A stretch of 64,000 bases of DNA from Odobenus rosmarus divergens (GCF_000321225.1 NW_004450267.1:4376422-4440421), one strand, 5' to 3'. Numbered from the stretch's first letter, positions 43,850 through 54,639 are shown. The notes: a model not told the origin generated them from the sequence alone. Program-made: numbers and translations.

Positions 43850-44282
43850 TTTTTTTAAGATTTTTAAATTTATTTTGAGAGAGAGCACATGAGGGAGTGT
43901 TTGGGGAGGGGGAAAGGGAGAGGGAAGGAAACTCTTAAGCAGACTCCCCGCTGAGCACAGAGCTCAATGTGGGGCTAGATACCATGACCCATGAGATCAT
44001 GACAGGAGCCGAAATCAAGAGTTGGATGCTCAGGGGTGCCTGGGTGGCTCAGTCAGTTAAACATCTGCCTTGGGCTCAGGTCATGATCCTAGGGTCCTGG
44101 GATCGAGCCCCACATTAAGCTCCCTGCTCGGCGGAGAGCCTGCTTCTCCCTCTCCCTCTGCTGCTCCCCCTGCTTGTGTGCTCTCGCTCTTGCTTTCTCT
44201 CTCTCTGTCAAATAAATAAATAAAAACTTAAAAAAAAAAAAAAGAGTTGGACGCCCAACCAACTGAGCCATCCAGGCACCCC
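43850..44282 (-). mobile_element. SINEC, reverse, older, split by a younger SINEC
   Basis: Left part starts TTTTTTAAGATTTTTAAATT; right part ends CAACTGAGCCATCCAGGCAC. The target duplication AAGCTTCTGTTACTTTA is exact at 43833-43849 and 44283-44299, which shows both halves are one insertion. Confidence 0.96.
44033..44241 (+). mobile_element. SINEC, nested inside another SINEC
   Basis: Head GGGGTGCCTGGGTGGCTCAG, tail AATAAATAAATAAAAACTT plus A run. Flanks AAGAGTTGGATGCTCA (44017-44032) and AAGAGTTGGACGCCCA (44242-44257) are copies of the host SINE's own sequence with two differences. Confidence 0.97.
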
Positions 44283-44299
44283 AAGCTTCTGTTACTTTA

Positions 44300-44555
44300 A
44301 AGCAACATAGCCCTAACTAATTCTGACCCCATTATGAGGTAAAGAGAAGTAGCATTGTGGAAACTGAGGGAATGAGGTGGCAGCAGATCTTGGCACCAGG
44401 TGAGCTCAACAAGATGCCTTCCTTGAGGAGGAGACACCTGTGTGAAGGTTTTTTCTGCCTTCCCCACCTGCTGTCTTGGTCCCCTTTTTTGTTTTAGTCT
44501 CAAAATTCTTCTTGTTGTATTCAGGCTCAGCTCCTCAGGCTTCTTTCTCCTCATT
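44300..44555. other. Unassigned sequence
   Basis: No feature recognised. Confidence 0.35.
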
Positions 44556-44559
44556 CTCT

Positions 44560-45060
44560 GCAATATTTATCAAGCACCGACCAGGTGCCAGAAGCTCTGC
44601 CAGGGACTGTGGGGAAAATGATGAGAAGGGCACCATCCAGGCCCTCAGAGAGCTCTTAGTTCTATACTAGCGACAGGGATGTACGCTGACACATTGCAAA
44701 GCAGACTCTGATAAATTCAACAACAGAGAAATAAACAACCCCAATGACAATAGAGAAGAGAGCATCATTCCATTGGGTTGAAAGTGAAGGTCGTAAGCGG
44801 TACAGGGATATATCGAAAGTTTCCCAGAGGAGGCGGCAGGTGAGCCAGGCTTGGAAGTGTTAGTAAGATTTTATCAAGTGGAGAGAAGGAAGGCGTGTTC
44901 CAGCAGAAGGAGCAATGAGTGACGGTGTGGAAGGAGCACGTACAGAGCCCGCTTGGGGAGCATCAGCCTGTGTGCCTGGAGTGTAGAGTCGGCAGCAGGA
45001 ACCAGGGGTGGGGTGCAGTGGGGGTGGCGACGTTGCTATGGCTGGGAAGTTAAGTGAGGG
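44560..45060 (-). mobile_element. L2 LINE relic, about 500 bp
   Basis: CAATATTTATCAAGCACCGA, CCAGGTGCCAGAAGCTCTGC, CCATCCAGGCCCTCAGAGAG, TCCCAGAGGAGGCGGCAGGT and GGCGTGTTCCAGCAGAAGGA keep the antisense L2 order. Confidence 0.75.
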
Positions 45061-45545
45061 CTGATGCTGGAGATGGAGTACCCAGAAAGCCCAGCAAAGG
45101 AGCCCAGGAAGTCTCTAAACAGGTGCTTACCACTTCAATCCCGTTTCCTATCTGGTGCTCTTTTCAAGCTTACCCAAAATAAAAGAATACATGGAAAGTT
45201 TAAAATAGTATTTCACCTGCTGTTTTTCTTTAACATTAAAGATGGCGCCATTTAAAAAGTAAAGATAAATCATTTCATGCAATTTGTCATGATGGTCTTT
45301 TACTTTTCTTAAGGTTTTCTTCTCTGAATGCTAAAATAATATGTATAATGTGTAGAAACTTGAAAATTATTTTTTACAAAGCATGATGACGGTTAGAAGC
45401 TGGCCATAATCTTTCCTCTCAGAGATAACTTTCATGCACTGAAATTTTTCTTGGATGCTTCAGCAGGACCAAGGCCCTGGCCGTAGTTGTGGTATTACTG
45501 TTGTATTCTATGAACTTGAGCTAGAGCCCTCGTGTCGGGAGAATG
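45061..45545. other. Unassigned sequence
   Basis: No repeat or gene recognised. Confidence 0.35.
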
Positions 45546-45549
45546 CTTC

Positions 45550-45780
45550 TAAAGGCCCTCGATCTGAACCTCTGTTGTGGCATTTCCTTTCTACCCTATA
45601 CTGTAGATAGTCCTTAGTGGACTTATTCCTCCTAAATTGTGAACTACTTGAGGTGTGTCCCATCTCCGTATTCTCCCCTCTATCTGTTACCGCTGTCCCC
45701 CAACCCCCAGAAGATCTAACACAGTATCTCACACAGAGTGGGGACTCAGTAAATATTGTTTGGACAAAAGGAAGGATAAA
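45550..45780 (+). mobile_element. L2 LINE 3' end relic
   Basis: AAATTGTGAACTACTTGAGG, TCTAACACAGTATCTCACAC and ACTCAGTAAATATTGTTTGG are the sense L2 tail (actgtgagctccttgagg...tagcacagtgcctggcaca...ctcaataaatgtttgtt). Confidence 0.75.
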
Positions 45781-46540
45781 TTGATGTTTTAATTTTATTA
45801 TACAGGCCAGTAGTCTCTCCCAGTTCTTTGGAGTTATAGGGTTCAAGAGAAGGGCCTTAAGTTTACCATGTGAGAGGTAAGGGGCTTGCCAAGTAGCTGG
45901 GATCCTGGCAGCTCCTCGTCTCCCATCTCCCCGCTTTCAACCAGACCAGTTCCATTTTTATCTGTGTTATGTGGTTGGGCTCCACATAAGATTCTTTTTT
46001 TTTTTTAAAAAAAGGTATTCTTCTGGTAAAAATGAAAAGTTTTAAAACTACTGATATAGATACGAATTTGCTGGTATAATTCCTTGAAAAGAGAGAAAAA
46101 AAAAGAGTCCTAGTGCCATCTGTACTACACTAGGTATAAATCACTCAACCATTTTTAGACTAGATGGTCCAGAGTTGGAAACGAGGGCTGCAATATACCA
46201 ATGACGCAAGGCTAATTAATGACCAAAGGTGAGGCAGATGTCCCAGGATCATGATAACACATCCGTGGACTCCCTGCTAGTAAATGCCAACATGTTTATG
46301 AAAAAAGCACTAGAATCCTCCTAATCTACTTCACATGTCTTTCGTGCTCAGGGAGAAGCTAAGATATTGGTGGTGGTAGCAAATATCCTTTAGTCTTCCA
46401 TAAATAATTTAACAAAGGAATGGAGGTAGTTTCAAGAACTCTGAGAGTCTATCAGGTTTGTGTGTGCCTCAAAATTTCTTGAGGCAAAGATTCTAAGGTT
46501 TTTTTCTAAACACCTGAATGGAAGACGTCATAGGTGAATA
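45781..46540. other. Unassigned AT-rich sequence
   Basis: No repeat or gene recognised. Confidence 0.35.
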
Positions 46541-46544
46541 GGAA

Positions 46545-46770
46545 TGTTAACAATGGCCCTTAGACTTCTGAGCATATGTGAGTCTGGCCAAGTCACTTAA
46601 ATATGTCTGAGCTCAGTTTTCTCACTTGTAAACTGGTGATAATAATATCTGTCCCAATTTCCAGGAAAGGATGTCCCGTAAGTTATGGAGGGTAATGAAG
46701 GTGAAGGTGCTTTGTGAACCTTGAAGTGCCATACAGATGAAAGATGCTTTTGCTGTTGCTTCTGCTCAGA
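46545..46770 (+). mobile_element. MIR SINE relic
   Basis: GAGTCTGGCCAAGTCACTTA, TGAGCTCAGTTTTCTCACTT, GTAAACTGGTGATAATAATA and GTGCTTTGTGAACCTTGAAG follow the sense MIR/MIR3 order. Confidence 0.8.
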
Positions 46771-46929
46771 ATCTTGTTGTTCTTGACCTTTCTTTGACAG
46801 AAGTCTGTGTTGTTCCTCCTTACTTCTTCTCCTCCTTCCTTCTCTCTTTGCCTCAGATTCCAGGGAGTCAGCCCATTCCTGAGCAGGCATATACCTGACA
46901 TGTGTAGAAGCCAGAGAACACAACCTATA

Positions 46930-47540
46930 ACAAGGAGAAAAAACAGTAAAGAGAGATGGACCCATAGATGACAGAGGATAGAATTAGCAGACAAGGACCT
47001 TAAAATAACGAATATAAATATCCCCAAAGATTTGATAGAAAATGAATGTCATGAAGAGAGAAATGGAAGATACAATAAAGAACCGAATGGAACTTTGTGG
47101 AGGTGAAAAATACAATATCTGAAATGAAATGATTTTAATTTCACATGATTGATAGCAGATCAGACATGGCAAAATAAAGGGTCAGTGAACTTAAAAACAT
47201 AGTAATACAAACTTTCCAAGCTGAAGCACAGAGAGAAAAAAAGACTGGGAAAAAATAATCAAACCAAGTCTTAGTGATCTGTCAGACAATATCAAGCTGT
47301 TTCATATACTTGTAATTAGAGTCCCAGAAGGGAAGGAAGAAAATCTCTGAAGAAATAACGGCCAAGTATATTTCAAATTTGATGAAAACTATAAACCCAC
47401 AGATTCAAGAAGCTCAACAAACCACAAGATAGAGTAAACACAAAGTAAACTACACTAGACCATATCGTAATCAAGCTTCTGAAAGCCGGTTATAGTCTAC
47501 TAGAGAAGCCTTTTAATTATCTTTTTTAAACAGCCAGCAG
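46930..47540 (+). mobile_element. L1 ORF1-region relic
   Basis: Sense L1 text: AAGAACCGAATGGAACTTTG, AAATACAATATCTGAAATGA, GACAATATCAAGCTGTTTCA, TAATTAGAGTCCCAGAAGGG, GAAGAAATAACGGCCAAGTA and AGATTCAAGAAGCTCAACAA. It is an old internal ORF1-region fragment with many stops. Confidence 0.85.
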
Positions 47541-47649
47541 GAGAGAAGACTATTTTCACTCTGAACTTGTTCTGCACCAGCCTCTTCCATGTCCCCTCCT
47601 CCTCAGGATAGAACAGAGGAACAGTATTATCTAGTCCTCAACACTTAGC

Positions 47650-47880
47650 AATAAGAGGCGTTATGTAGCAGGCAGTTAGCATGTGCCGGGCACTCACATG
47701 ATCTCATCTAATTTTCACAATAACCCAGGGAGGTGGGAGCTATTATTATTCATTATATGGGTGAAGCAACAGTAGCACAGAAAGGTTAATTTGTTCAGAT
47801 CACGTAATTTGTTCTCTAAAGCCAACGTTTGAATCCAACAAGCTGACCCCAGAGTCCACCATTCTTGACATCACAACTCT
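47650..47880 (-). mobile_element. MIR SINE relic
   Basis: CATGTGCCGGGCACTCACAT, GATCTCATCTAATTTTCACA, ATAACCCAGGGAGGTGGGAG and GTAGCACAGAAAGGTTAATT fit antisense MIR. Confidence 0.8.
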
Positions 47881-48109
47881 AGCAGCTCAGTGAAGGCTCT
47901 CACAGGATTCCAGGGGCAAAGGGAAATACTGTTTGTATTTCTGTAGTATGTATCAGTCACAAAATGGCTTCCTATTAAATCACAGCTTGCAGCCACGTTT
48001 TCCAAACCATTACCACCTCTTTCTAGCTTGAAAAAGAAGTCTTAGAAACATCTATAGTACGCTTTACTCATTATGATTAGATCTCAAGGACTGGTAAATG
48101 AATCATCTG

Positions 48110-48300
48110 TAATTTGAAAAGCAATGAACGTGGAACCAGAAGACGCTGATTATCAGCTCTGTGACTTCAGGCAAGTCACTTCTCTGGGCCTCACTTTCTT
48201 CATGTATCGACCAGGGAAAAATAATAACCAATGGCAAGGAATATATAAGAAAACACAAGTGGAAGTGGTTTGTAAACTGAAAAGTAATATACAAACTTGA
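48110..48300 (+). mobile_element. MIR SINE relic
   Basis: GTGGAACCAGAAGACGCTGA, CTCTGTGACTTCAGGCAAGT, CACTTCTCTGGGCCTCACTT and TCTTCATGTATCGACCAGGG form a sense MIR. Confidence 0.8.
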
Positions 48301-48403
48301 GGGGTCTTTTCATGTTTACTTAGGGAGGACCATTTAAAAATGGAATTGATATCACTTAATTGAAAATGTAGGCAGCTGCATTTTGATATTAAACGATATC
48401 AAT

Positions 48404-48446
48404 GAGCATTCATTTTGTTTCTTACGAGCATTCATTTTGTTTCTTA
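48404..48446. repeat. 21-bp exact tandem duplication (22-bp period)
   Basis: GAGCATTCATTTTGTTTCTT plus A occurs at 48404-48424 and 48426-48446 with a single base between copies. Confidence 0.97.
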
Positions 48447-48619
48447 TGACTGATGACTTACATAATGGTTTTACTTCTGAAAAAGAATTTTGGTATAATG
48501 ATATATTTTCTTTGGGGGCAAAGTTTAAAGAGACCACAGGATCTGCTGTTGCACCCTGCCCTGCTGATAAAGAGTACTGGAAACAGAGGCGGACAAGTCA
48601 TACAAAGGAGCTTTTAGAA

Positions 48620-48661
48620 GCTCCCTCCCTTCCTCCCTAGGCGATCCATCCCTCTCATTCT
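48620..48661 (+). repeat. 42-bp exact direct repeat, copy 1
   Basis: Starts GCTCCCTCCCTTCCTCCCTA and ends CCATCCCTCTCATTCT. It is identical over all 42 bases to 50393-50434. Flanks of the two copies are unrelated on both sides. Confidence 0.97.
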
Positions 48662-48689
48662 ATGTGCACTGTAACACTGTGCATCATAG

Positions 48690-48905
48690 CCTGAAAAATG
48701 TCTACCCCTTAACCCAGTAATTCCACTTCTAAGAATTCATCTAATGAACAATTACTCATCTAGCATTGTTTTTAATAATGGAAAATTGGAAGCAACCAAT
48801 CAAGTAGAGTTATTTGATAAAATATGAATAATAAAAGTCATTCTGTAAGCGAGTAGCTTACTATTAATCTGGGGAAAAGAAGTATAAGAAAGCAAAGTTT
48901 TAAAA
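48690..48905 (+). mobile_element. Old L1 ORF2-end fragment
   Basis: CCTTAACCCAGTAATTCCAC, TTCTAAGAATTCATCTAATG and GGAAAATTGGAAGCAACCAA match late ORF2 of L1MC/L1ME-like elements. Confidence 0.65.
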
Positions 48906-48914
48906 GGAGGCGAC

Positions 48915-49490
48915 AAAAATAGAATTATCATATGATCCAATAATTCCACATCTGGTTGTATAACCCCCCAAAATGAAAGCAGGATATTGAAGAGGTATTT
49001 GTACACCCATCTTCATAGCAGTGGCACTCACAATAGCCGAAAGGTGGAAGCATCACAAGTGTTCATCAGCAGGTGGATGGATAAAGAAAATGTAGTATAC
49101 ACATACAATGGAATATTATTCGGTCTTCAAAAGGAAAGAAATCCTGACACAGGCTACAATATGAATAACCCTTGAGAACATTATGCTAAATGAAAAAAGC
49201 CAGTCACAAAAAGATAAATACTGAATGATTCACCTTACAAGAGGCATCCAGAGTGATCAAATTCTTTGAGAGAGTAGAATGGTGGTTGTCGGGGGCTGGG
49301 GGGAAGAAGGAATGGAGAGTTGGTCAATGGGTAAGGAGCTTCAGTTCTGCAAGATGAAAAGAGTTCTTGAGATTGGTTGTGCAAAATGTGAATGTACCCA
49401 ACACTAATGAACTACACACTTAAAAATGGTGAAGATGGTACATTTTGTGTTACGTGTATTTTACTATAATTAAAAATTTTTTTAAAGCAA
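48915..49490 (+). mobile_element. L1 3' end relic
   Basis: Sense text: TCATATGATCCAATAATTCC, CAATGGAATATTATTCGGTC, GTTGTCGGGGGCTGGGGG, AAATGGTGAAGATGGTACAT and an AATTAAAAATTTTTTT end. It starts inside or beside the fragment at 48690-48905. Confidence 0.88.
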
Positions 49491-49559
49491 AGAGGAGTTA
49501 ATAAGGCATATGGGAAAGAGTGTTTCAGGTTTCAAAAAAATGTTTAAAAAATATGCAAG

Positions 49560-49760
49560 CACAGGAGAGCATGGTACATTCTGGGAACTGCATGTGATTC
49601 TAATACGGCTGCAGAGACCAGACAACACAGGACCTCATACACCATGTTTAAGAATTTTGACTTCATCTAGAAAAGCAATATTGAATTGATTTGCTTAAGG
49701 TTGTTTATCAAGTCGAGGGCACAATACTGACAGGATCACTCCAATCTCCTGATTCCCAGG
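49560..49760 (-). mobile_element. Possible L2-type relic
   Basis: ACACAGGACCTCATACACCA, TGTTTAAGAATTTTGACTTC and CTGACAGGATCACTCCAATC resemble the antisense wording (cagggccttgtaggccatg...aggactttgg...aggatcactctgg). Moderate. Confidence 0.4.
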
Positions 49761-49979
49761 TTACTGGGTGTATATTTGTGTAGATATAGGATTTGTGTTT
49801 AATAATCATCTTAAATGGGTAAACATCTATATGAAACACCAATACTGCAATGTTTAATGTTTAACCCATTAATTAAGTTGTAGCACACATTTTCCAAGGA
49901 ATAAATATCACTCATACAGATCCTTAATTTCCTGTTATCGTCACTTATTAAGCCCTTTGAAGCTGAAAAAAAAGTGTAA

Positions 49980-50165
49980 GTTCCCTTTAAAAACAGGAGG
50001 CTGCAAAATAACATATATGATATTATTTTTGTAAGAAAAAATATATGCATGAAAGATACTAGAAATATCTACAACAATGCTGGTAACAGTTATCTTTTGG
50101 TTGTGTGATTTTGTTTAATTTTTGTTTATTTTCCTAGTGCTTTTTTGTTTCGTTTCCTCACTGAG
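49980..50165 (+). mobile_element. Possible L1M 3' UTR fragment
   Basis: GATATTATTTTTGTAAGAAA, GAAAGATACTAGAAATATCT and AACAGTTATCTTTTGGTTGT resemble the 3' end of L1M4-like copies, possibly the continuation of the 48690-48905 fragment. Confidence 0.45.
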
Positions 50166-50392
50166 CACATAAACTGGAAGAAAATGTTAGTAAAGAAAAA
50201 GTAATTCTAAGGTTCATTCTATCAGATGGCAAATTTTTCAAGAATACTTTGGCAACTGTGTCAATCGATTCTTTTGAGTCAAAAGCTAATAATCTCCTAG
50301 CAGGTCAGCATGAATCTGCAGAAAGTTGGGGATGACAGAGAGCAGCTCCTAACCCAAGAAGATCCCAGCCCTCAGTGCCCCCATCTTCCCCC

Positions 50393-50434
50393 GCTCCCTC
50401 CCTTCCTCCCTAGGCGATCCATCCCTCTCATTCT
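50393..50434 (+). repeat. 42-bp exact direct repeat, copy 2
   Basis: Identical to 48620-48661. Here the sequence sits in a longer C/T-rich context (CCCCCATCTTCCCCCGCTCC), which suggests this is the source copy. Confidence 0.97.
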
Positions 50435-50518
50435 CCTGCTCAATTAGGCGGTCTTTCTAGAACTAACACCTGCTTGATGGGATCACTCCCCATATAGCCT
50501 GACATCAAGGTGCTTAAG

Positions 50519-50645
50519 GGGCACCTGGGTTGCTCAGTCAGCCAAGTGTCTGACTCTTGATCTCAGCTTAGGTCTTGATCTCATGGTCGTGAGTTTGGGT
50601 CCCACATTGGGCTCCACACTTGGTATGGAGCCTACCTGGAAAAAA
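50519..50645 (+). mobile_element. SINEC, old or short copy
   Basis: Head GGGCACCTGGGTTGCTCAGT, body CTTGATCTCAGCTTAGGTCT and ending ATGGAGCCTACCTGG with no CT-rich part. Flanks AAGGTGCTTAAG (50507-50518) and AAAGTGCTTAAG (50645-50656 region) are an imperfect target duplication. Confidence 0.88.
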
Positions 50646-50828
50646 AAGTGCTTAAGTACCCTAGGAACAAAGTATGCTGGGAACTCCAAGGTCTCTCACC
50701 AATAAGGCCATGTTAGAGACCTACCTTCAGTTCAGAATTCCTTGCCTTAAAAAAGGAGGTCATTTTGGGGGAAGCAAAGGAAAGGGAGGGAAACAAGATT
50801 GACAAAGTAATGCCAAAAGGCTGAGAAG

Positions 50829-51012
50829 GAGTGGCTCAGTCGTTAAGCGTCTGCCTTTGGCTCAGGTCATGATCCCAGGATCCTGGGATCCAGCCCTGAA
50901 TTGGACTCCCTGCTCCTCGGGAAGCCTGCTTCTCCCTCCCCCACTCCCCCTGCTTGTGTTCCCTCTCTCATTCTCTCTCTCTGTGTCAAAAAATAAATAA
51001 AATCTTGAAAAA
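50829..51012 (+). mobile_element. SINEC, slightly 5'-truncated
   Basis: Begins at GAGTGGCTCAGTCGTTAAGC, lacking the first ten or so head bases. Tail AATAAATAAAATC. Flanks AAAAGGCTGAGAAG (50815-50828) and AAAAGGCATGAGAAG (51013-51027) show a genuine truncated insertion. Confidence 0.95.
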
Positions 51013-51289
51013 AAAAGGCATGAGAAGCTTCTGGGGAAGGAAGGAAGGAGGGAAGGAGGATGAAGCCTAAACCCCACCCTGTGTGCATGAGAGCATAGTA
51101 TCTGCTTCAGGAGGGACTTTAGTGAGATGCTGACCACAGCTTCTGATCATGAAGGTCATCATGCTATTACATGTGCCTGGAGAGACTCAGACTGCTCTTC
51201 TCAGAAAACACAGAAATCTAGAATTCTAAGTCTGTAATAATAGAAAGGACCCTCACTGTGCCTAGCTTGCCCTTGATTTCCCAAGGCGT

Positions 51290-51545
51290 CATTGCTGCTT
51301 TTCATCCTCCTCTTTCCAGACGGGAAACGTGTTCCACCTTTCTTCCTTTGGCTAAGTTATCCTTCAAAGCTCAGCCCGGGTTTGCTTTCTTATCACGTAT
51401 CACATTATACTTAAGTTCCCTGTACTGACTTCCTTCATTTAACCATAGCTCCTTGAGGGCAAGAATTGGGTTATATTCACCTTTGTGGTCATAGTGCCCA
51501 AAACATAATAGGTGGTGTTAAGTATTGCTTGGACGGAATTGACCT
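51290..51545 (+). mobile_element. L2 LINE 3' end relic
   Basis: CTTCAAAGCTCAGCCCGGGT, CATAGCTCCTTGAGGGCAAG and TTATATTCACCTTTGTGGTC followed by AGTGCCCAAAACATAATAGG fit the sense L2 tail. Confidence 0.75.
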
Positions 51546-52479
51546 GATCAAAGAATTACGGCTCTCTTGTTGCTAACACTTTCACATTTTCTACTTGAAG
51601 GTGAGCAACATTTACACTGACAACTGAGCTTGGTACGCTGACCACCCTCCAGAGCCTCCAGAGACCCAGCCTCCTTCTAGAACCACCAAGGGTACTATCC
51701 ATTGGCACCATTCCAAGAGCATCCTGTACTGAGCCCCTTGGACACAAGGGTTTTCCTTGGGGCAGAAGGACTCATGCAGTTCCCCTGCTCCTAGCACTAG
51801 CTCTGGACTGTGTAAGTCTATTATCCTATAATATAAATCCCTGACCTAACCACTTCTCTAGAAAGCAATATTTTACCTTTAAGAAGACTGGAGTTAAGAA
51901 TTTTAAAGCAGCCTGCTCCTTGAGTATGGAGGATTCTAGGGTAAGACCTTTCTCTGAATAGGAGTCTCCCTTGCACACTTCTGCACAGCCCTCTCACCAT
52001 GACCAGATTTATAAGGTGCTCAATGAGATTCTGTGCTCAGAGCCCAAATCCACCCCACAGGACAATTTTGCTGACCAGCCAAGTAGTTAGGCTTTGGAGA
52101 ACTGCTCTACTGATCCCCAGTAACCTGTGTTCCTCATGCGATCCCAGCCTGAAACAGGACAAGTGAATAGGCTAACCTCAGAGTCGACCTGGCCTGAACT
52201 TGCCCTTGATCTGAGCTGAACTTCCTGGCACTTTGGGCCAGAACAGCACTAGTCACACCCAAGTTTCCAGTGTAAGGTCACCGTGAAAAAAAGGGAATCA
52301 AATGCACTGGTAGAAGGAGATCTTTCTAAATGCTGTGCTATGTTTGTTTTTATTCTCTCTTGATTTGTTCACAGTTAACTTGCAAAGTTAAGTATGCAGA
52401 GATAATGAAACTTAGGGACCAATTATAAGAATTGTGTACTCTTGCAGCATTTCCTTGGAAGATCCTTCAAATTAAGCCA
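51546..52479. other. Unassigned unique sequence
   Basis: About 0.9 kb with no interspersed repeat or coding exon recognised. Confidence 0.4.
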
Positions 52480-53480
52480 TGAGCTGCTTTTCTTTCTGGC
52501 TTTAATGTAGAGTCACCAAACTGTAGAACAAGAATGATTCACCAAACAAACTTTTTGCCTTTCTTTTTCTGGTGCTTCATCTAACTGGTTTATGCCTCAG
52601 AGTAAAGCTATTATAATGACATTATCCTTTTAATGAGCAATGGTGCAATGCTCTGCTGATGGCAATACCCAGAATTATGCAGTGTTTAAAAGGCACCATG
52701 ACTTTAGGGAATACTCACTAATTTTTCTATTGCAAATACTGTAGTCATATTCAAAATGAATGAGTGTAATTCTTTTGGGCGTTTTTCCAAACTTTTAATT
52801 CTTTAAATAAATCACAGCTCCGCAAAGGAATAAGCATAGTTCATTAGCAGTGCTAATGAAAATGTCATCTTCAGTAAAACTTACTAGAATATCACTCCCT
52901 GGATGTTTTCAGATGCTTTTGTTTGCCAACTTTATTAATGAAAAACTTTGTGGTCTGCATTAGTAAACTGAACATAATTTTTTGGTGGGTGGCGGGGGGA
53001 CAATCATCCTTAGACAAGTAATTACTTATATAATTTTAAAAACAACTCTAACAATAACCCCCAATAGTGTTACCAACCTTCAGAGGTACTAAGAGATTTT
53101 TTAAAAATAAGACTAGCATGAAACACATTATTGTTAGTGATTCTTTTCTGCCATTATATTAATTGCTGAGGCCTTCTCTTTATTCATATTTAATGAAAGT
53201 ACTTTGAGAAGTTTGAAGTAAATAGTTTGCCTGCTTTGACCATAAACAGTGACTGAAAATTTGAATTTCCAACTCCCAAGGCTTCAGCTACGTAGTGTCC
53301 TTCTTAGACAAATTTGTCCTAGTGAAATACAATTTACTTTAGCACCTGGTTCATACATGCATGATACGTATTAGTTGAACCCAATGAATGAAGGTTCTAT
53401 TGAAGTAGCAGACTAAACAGTGATTCTGATATCATTTTTGCTCCTTTTGGGAACTTCTACTTGTCATTGCAGAAATAAAC
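52480..53480. promoter_or_regulatory. Candidate conserved non-coding element block
   Basis: About 1 kb, AT-rich, free of recognisable SINE/LINE/LTR sequence in a repeat-dense region, and without a reading frame. It contains homeodomain-like words (CAAGTAATTACTTATATAAT, TATATTAATTGCTGAGG, CTTTATTAATGAAAAAC, GTTCATTAGCAGTGCTAATG). This is typical of developmental enhancers, but the call rests on composition only. Confidence 0.3.
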
Positions 53481-54176
53481 GATGACCACCTAAATGAGAA
53501 CAGTGGCTAGGTATTCAGAACTTGCTGTAGCTTGGGAGTCAGCTACTATCACCTGTGTTTGGCAGGGACTCAAAGGTAGGCAGAGGAGTGGAAAAACTTT
53601 ATAGCAAAAAAAGGGGAACACTTCGGCTGTGCTTTAATTGGAGGTTATGGACATGGGAAAGCTGAAAGCAGGATACCTAGAAGTAGGGCATTTTATACAG
53701 ATTTGGGGAGGATATTTGGTTGTCTCTGGTTAGTCCTGAGATAAAGGCAAGAGCAGGAAATGGGGAAGCGGGCAGTCATTGAGCAAGTTCTGATCATTCT
53801 AGACCAGTTGCAGCAGAGATTGTCGTTAGACTCTCTGGACTGGTTGCTGCAGAGGTTGTGGGTCAGAGACCTATTTTCATATATAGTCTAGCCAATCTCT
53901 GTATATATTCACTCTCTCATCATATATAGCATTCAATTTCTTGAATTGCTTTCTCATCTCCATCCTTCTTGAAATCTCAAAATGTAGTGGCGTGCAAAGT
54001 GATTTACCAAGCTATTGAAATCCACTCCTAAAGAGCAGAAGTCAGAGAAGGGAGACAAAAATAGGAATGAAGGACAAATTTTACATTAAGTATACATGCT
54101 TCTCAACTGTTTGAAGTTTTATTTCTTAACCATAAACAGATATCAGTTACATAATTTAAAAATTGTGTATTTATTT
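53481..54176. other. Unassigned, possibly ancient repeat
   Basis: An imperfect internal repeat (AGTTGCAGCAGAGATTGTCG at about 53808 and GGTTGCTGCAGAGGTTGTGG at about 53843) lies in this block. It reads like an old LTR or internal ERV fragment but I cannot assign it. Confidence 0.3.
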
Positions 54177-54192
54177 AAAATATGTACCTCTA

Positions 54193-54384
54193 GGGGCGCC
54201 TGGGTGGCTCAGTTGTTAAGCGTCTGCCTTCAGCCCAGGTCCTGATCCTGGAGTCCCGGGATCGAGCCCCTCATCAGGCTCCCTGCTCAGTGGAGTCTGC
54301 TTCTTCCTCTGCCCCTCACCCCACTTATGCTCTTTCTCACTCTGTCTCTCTCTCAAATAAATAAATATAATCTTCAAAAAAAAT
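54193..54384 (+). mobile_element. SINEC, full length
   Basis: Head GGGGCGCCTGGGTGGCTCAG, tail AATAAATAAATATAATC. Target duplication AAAATATGTACCTCTA (54177-54192) and AAAATATGTACCTGTA (54385-54400), one mismatch in 16. Confidence 0.97.
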
Positions 54385-54442
54385 AAAATATGTACCTGTA
54401 AAGAAAGCATCAGAATATGAACTAAGTCATACTAATATTTTA

Positions 54443-54618
54443 TTTTATTTTTTAAAATTTTATTTTGGTGGGGAGAGGGAGAGAGAATCTTAAGCAGGCT
54501 CCACACACAGCATGGAGCCCAACGTGGAGCTTGATCTTAAGACCCTGAGATCATGACTGACCTGACCTGAGATCAAGAGTCGGACACTTAACTGACTGAG
54601 CCACACAGGGGCCCCAGG
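54443..54618 (-). mobile_element. SINEC, reverse, older copy
   Basis: AAAATTTTATTTTGGTGGGG start and reversed head CTGACTGAGCCACACAGGGG. The exact 15-bp duplication CATACTAATATTTTA lies at 54428-54442 and 54619-54633. It lies tail to tail with the SINEC 58 bp upstream. Confidence 0.96.
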
Positions 54619-54639
54619 CATACTAATATTTTAATACAT

